From: Galerina marginata
Lineage: Eukaryota; Basidiomycota; Agaricomycetes; Agaricales; Galerinaceae
Assembly: GCA_023014335.1 (NCBI GenBank)
Contig: JAECYW010000005.1
Coordinates: 248,001 to 312,000, forward strand
DNA: 64,000 bases
Reading direction: 5' to 3'
A program made the translations under genes and the position numbers. How positions within the stretch are numbered: position 1 is the stretch's first letter; each line of letters begins with the position of its first letter. Under the pieces are notes generated by a model. That model saw only the letters and a list, made by a program, of their open reading frames with translations. It was not told the origin of the DNA and searched no databases. Shown piece after piece: positions 60,216 to 64,000 of this stretch.

Positions 60216-62664
60216 ATGTCTCGCTTGGTCGATATCCCAAGCAGCAACCGTAACGACTCAAGCTCAAGTCCTTCTTTGGTATTGGCCCATATCAGTGAAA
60301 CCCCGAGCTTGACTAGAGAAGAAAATGAACATCGATCGGTCCAGTTGACAGACCAAACCAACCTCCTCCCATTCAAGAAATTGATTACTTGTTTCTTTGG
60401 GCTCGCACTTTGCATCGTCGTGTCCACCTTAGATTCTGTTATTGTGGCGACTGCAATTCCTACGATATCTGGGGCATTTCATGCCGGCTCCATCGTCTCC
60501 TGGGTACCTTCAGCATACCTTTTAACGTCAACAAGCTTCCTGCCCCTGTATGGCCGTTTTAGCGACATATTTGGCCGTAAAGCAGCGATATCCGTTGCCA
60601 TGATCGTCTTCATGATTGGAAACCTACTTGCTGGATTTTCAAGGACCATTATTCAATTAATCATATTTCGGGGAGTAGCTGGAGCTGGTGGAGGTCAGTT
60701 GCTATCTTTTCCTCATTCGTCGTTCCTTGATGTGTCAGGTGGAATTATAAGCATGTCTCAAATTGTGATATCTGACATCGTCAGTTTGCGTGATAGGTAA
60801 GTTTGTATGCTAGCCTTTCTTGAAATACTGCACCGCCATGAGCTAACCATGCCCAGGGGAAAATACCAAGGTATTATAGGAGTATTCATTGCCCTTGGGT
60901 ATACAATTGGGCCTATCATAGGAGGAGCGCTCTCGCAGAAAGTCAGCTGGAAGGTGCATTCTCCGTTACTCCTTACTTTTCCCAACCTTACGTCTGCTGT
61001 ATCTCTGTAGTGGTGCTTTTGGATCAGTGTTCCTACATCGTCATGTGCGCTTGCTGTCGTCCTATTCGTTCTTCCGTTCAAACCTGTCAACGGGGATATT
61101 AAGAGGTGAGCCGGTGATGGGCGCTCCTCAATTTGTCTCTAAATCTGCTCAGAAAATTGATTTCAGTCGACTTCTTGGGAGCCATTTTAACACTCGCGGG
61201 ATGTTCCCTCGTAATCTTGCCACTTATCTGGGTAATTTTTTATTGCTACGTTGCTATTACATTTGACTGAGTGGAAAATAGGGCGGTGTCACTTTTCCGT
61301 GGAATTCTGCAGTCGTTCTGGCCCCCTTATTCTCTGGTTTTCTCCTCGTCACAATTTTTTGCTTCTGGGAGTGGAAAGGCGCTCGACTGCCAATCGTACC
61401 AAGTAAGCGCTTGATTCATAGTAATTCGATATTCTGACCTCAAAGTTCTTACTCATAGTGTACATATTCAAGCACTCGACCGTCACCGGCGTGTACATCA
61501 CCATGTTCGTGAAGTGCGTCATTTCTATCGATTAACATAAACAATAGCTTCATTCTCACTCGATAGTGGGTTCGTATACTTCTCGGCACTATATTACCTC
61601 CCACAATACTTCCAAACGGTTCTCGGATATGACCCTATCGGCGCCGGGATATTTCTTATTCCGATTCTCGTTAGCCAAATGATTTTGAGCTGGATTGCGG
61701 TAAGGCCTTTCCTCAAAATATTTCGGAGTACTCTAACATGCAAATTGAAGGGCGTGATTGTGAGTCGAACTGGACGCTACCGAGTACGTCATACCATTTT
61801 GTGGGAATGCATAGGGAAAAAGATTAAGTATCTAGCGTGGCAGATGATCATCCACTCCGGCTTCGCGATCTGGTCCATTGCTTGCGGTCTCATATCCACA
61901 ATCACGCCGAGATCGCATAAAGTGCAACTTGTAATTTACATGCTTCTCGCTGGAAGTGGAGCGGGACAGGTGGGTTTTTCTACGCTGTTCGACCTTCCTT
62001 GTTCTAACGAATCATTAGACGTTACAGACTACTACAGTTGCAGCTCAAGCTAGCGTGTCTAGGCAGGACATGTCCGTCGTAACTGCTTTTCGGAATGTAC
62101 GATTGCCTCATTATATATCTTTGTAATTAAACTCACTACCTATCGCCTAATTTAGTTTATTCGTCTCCTTGGAGGAACCCTCGCCCTTGCTGTCGACTCG
62201 ACTATAATGTAAGTACTTGTTTCGCCCTATGAAGTCGCAGGGGTTTTTACTATGTATTTGAACTCTCCTGCAGAAACAACGCGTTGCGCTTGTCCATGGA
62301 CAAGCTTGAACTGCCTGCCTCGGTAATCTCACAGATAATTGACGACCCTTCCATGCTCGCGTTGCCTGAAAAGCTCGGAATATCTCTAATGACGGCAAAT
62401 TCTATTCTCAACAACGGCTATACCAGAGGATTTAGGACAGTGTTTATTCTGAATGCCAGCCTAACATCTGCAGCCACAATCGCAAGTATAGTTTTAATCA
62501 AGCACAAAAACCTTACCAGAGCAGACGAGGGCGAGTCAAAAGACGGGCAAGAGATGGTAGTGGTCGCGACGGGTGCAGTTACGGAGAAGGACAAAAAGAC
62601 TTCGAGGGCTACCTTGCCTCAGCATGGATCTAAATCCCTTGAAGAGCTAGAAGGTAATAAATAG
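60216..62664 (+). CDS. MFS transporter, DHA2 (14-span drug:proton antiporter) type
   Basis: Exons identified: 60216-60693, 60739-60795, 60857-60953, 61011-61105, then starts near 61153, 61282 and 61460, and further exons to 62664. Motifs: STLDSVIVATAIPTISGAFH (span 1, motif D1); VPSAYLLTSTSFLPLYGRFS followed by DIFGRKAA (motif A); FRGVAGAGGGGIISMSQIVI joined across intron 1 (motif B region); ALGYTIGPIIGGALS (motif C, antiporter signature); WCFWISVPTS; YYLPQYFQTVLGYDPIGAG. The C-terminal exon codes PASVISQIIDDPSMLAL and a hydrophilic tail ending EELEGNK. Likely a plasma-membrane exporter of toxic or secondary metabolites; the substrate is unknown and no biosynthetic cluster lies beside it. Confidence 0.85.
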
Positions 62665-64000
62665 CGATCTACATACCAGTCAGAACCTCAAGGAAATGAC
62701 CACTCCTGTTTAAAATTATCGTCGCATGAGAGCGAGGAAAATTCGACAACCAATGCTGTGCTGATCCTCGGCTCGTAAGTACGACTGACGGATTTCGGAA
62801 TCAAATTTATGAACTTTTAGGTAAGCAACGGGTTTTCAGTCGAGCAACCCTGTGAACTTCTGACAAGACGCGCCGCCGGCCAGGAAGTCTGAGAGAGGGA
62901 ATCTAAGGATGTTGTTTTTAGGTGCGATCGTGAAGGGGATGGAAGTTGTGCGGGGTGCGTATGAACTGAAGAGCAATCGGATATGGTACTAAAAGGTATG
63001 CATTTCCCCTTCATGTCGATATTTTGTCATTTTCCTATCTAAATCGTAAACTGACAACCTCAATTTGTTCTTGAGGACTCTAGGCTATAATATCACCGAA
63101 ATATCTCAAGCTTATCGACCTATGTTGACATCCTCTCGCTGTCGTTGGTGGCTCAAGAGCATCCACCGCACAAATTAGCCTGAGGCCAAATCCATTACGC
63201 GGTGGCAGCAGCAACGCCAGCTCGCACCTCAGCAACCAAGACGCAGCTGAGGACGCACTATTGAGCCATACTGATCGTCGCAAACTGAAGGGTATTTTGG
63301 AGATGCTGAAACTGGGTCTTGTAATTCGGGATGGGACGATCACTACCGATGTACCTTTTCTATCTTTCTTCTCATCTACTGTTTTTCGAATTCCAGTGGT
63401 TAATGATTTCGAAATTGAACTACAGGCGATGCCACCCACCCCCACCCTCATGATCAGTCTCTATGCAAAGATAACGGATCGGAGCTGGAGAATCCGCTGA
63501 CCGTGCCTTTTCCGCCTCTACTAGTGTCCATCACCGTTTTCAAAGGCGTCAACGTCACCCCCACTTTCATCCATGCCTCGAACCACTCTCTTCGTGAACC
63601 CACCTTACATCGTCCTCAACACCTTCTTTATCGTCGCCTTTCAATTCACAGCATGTGTCGGCGACTGCCACATCCGAGTCTCTTTTAGACGTGGATAGAT
63701 GTCAAATCATAAATACGACACTTAATGGTGGGGCGAGGCCTTGGAATGACTGATAATCATGACGAATATGAACTTCGATGATGTCACCATTTGCCTACGG
63801 CGCCGCGGTGTTTAGAACTTCTAGAATTCAGCTCGATTGAGATGATCTTTCACGATGTCAGTTGACTACACGGTTCAAATTTACGTCCAGGACTGATCAA
63901 GGATAGTGCAGACTTTGTAAGGTGTTACGAACCTCCGAACTTACTCATGTTGTTTTAGAATACCCACGATAATACTGTATCTGGCCCAACCCTATAAGTG
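62665..64000. other. Right edge, unassigned
   Basis: The + frame 63261-63500 (SHTDRRKLKGILEMLKLGL, codons continuing to ITDRSWRIR) and an overlapping - frame are open, but neither resembles a known family. No RNA gene or repeat identified. Confidence 0.35.

Noticed and set aside
1..64000. CRISPR arrays, bacterial operons, ribosome binding sites
   Set aside because: Genes are spliced with fungal introns; the only short regular repeats are the ankyrin-coding units and subterminal motifs.

Overview
The window is nuclear DNA of a filamentous fungus, almost certainly an Agaricomycete (mushroom-forming basidiomycete). Genes are broken by many 43-60 nt GT-AG introns, and the families seen are typical of that class: KDZ transposase with a cysteine-rich CxC2-type head, TET/JBP dioxygenase, NACHT STAND proteins, F-box proteins, wax-synthase-like MBOAT, OPT and MFS transporters, and a P450 relic. 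Exon models were built by hand. Where I give exon joins, the total coding length divides by three and the reading phase fits at each junction; expression was not tested.

Left edge, 0-3 kb: a cis-prenyltransferase (RER2-like) on + and a wax-synthase-like MBOAT gene on - whose start codon is at 3007.

3.03-22.80 kb: one large DNA transposon of about 19.8 kb, bounded by imperfect terminal inverted repeats (3030-3190 and 22640-22799) with repeated ACAATGTA subterminal motifs. It carries a KDZ transposase gene (14.1-18.7 kb, +), a TET/JBP 5-methylcytosine-dioxygenase-family gene (20.7-21.9 kb, -) and four accessory genes of unknown function (3.3-5.2 kb -, 5.5-8.8 kb +, 9.0-11.6 kb -, 18.9-20.7 kb +). 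Two other elements are nested in it: a 699-bp element with long inverted repeats (11821-12519) and a SINE-like insertion with a tRNA-like head and poly(A) tail (17280-18095). The latter sits in the transposase frame, and its target duplication lets the uninterrupted frame be read across it. The transposase also carries an in-frame TGA, while the TET/JBP gene and the accessory genes look open.

23-30 kb: an F-box gene with a one-base frame break, a small two-exon gene, and copy A of a dispersed repeat.

30.5-47.7 kb: two STAND/NACHT genes (30.5-35.3 kb +, with a 17-unit ankyrin array; 40.3-42.7 kb -) lie among three diverged, same-orientation copies (A, B, C) of a roughly 3-kb repeat. Copy C holds a tRNA-like gene and a 1.76-kb insertion flanked by inverted repeats.

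48-64 kb: a coiled-coil gene, a P450 pseudogene, an oligopeptide transporter (OPT), a secretory-pathway multi-pass membrane protein, and a DHA2-type MFS transporter, followed by unassigned DNA.

Most notable is the compound element: a mobile DNA unit carrying its own DNA-demethylation-type enzyme plus a conserved-looking set of unknown proteins, with the transposase apparently dead and the TET/JBP gene apparently preserved.
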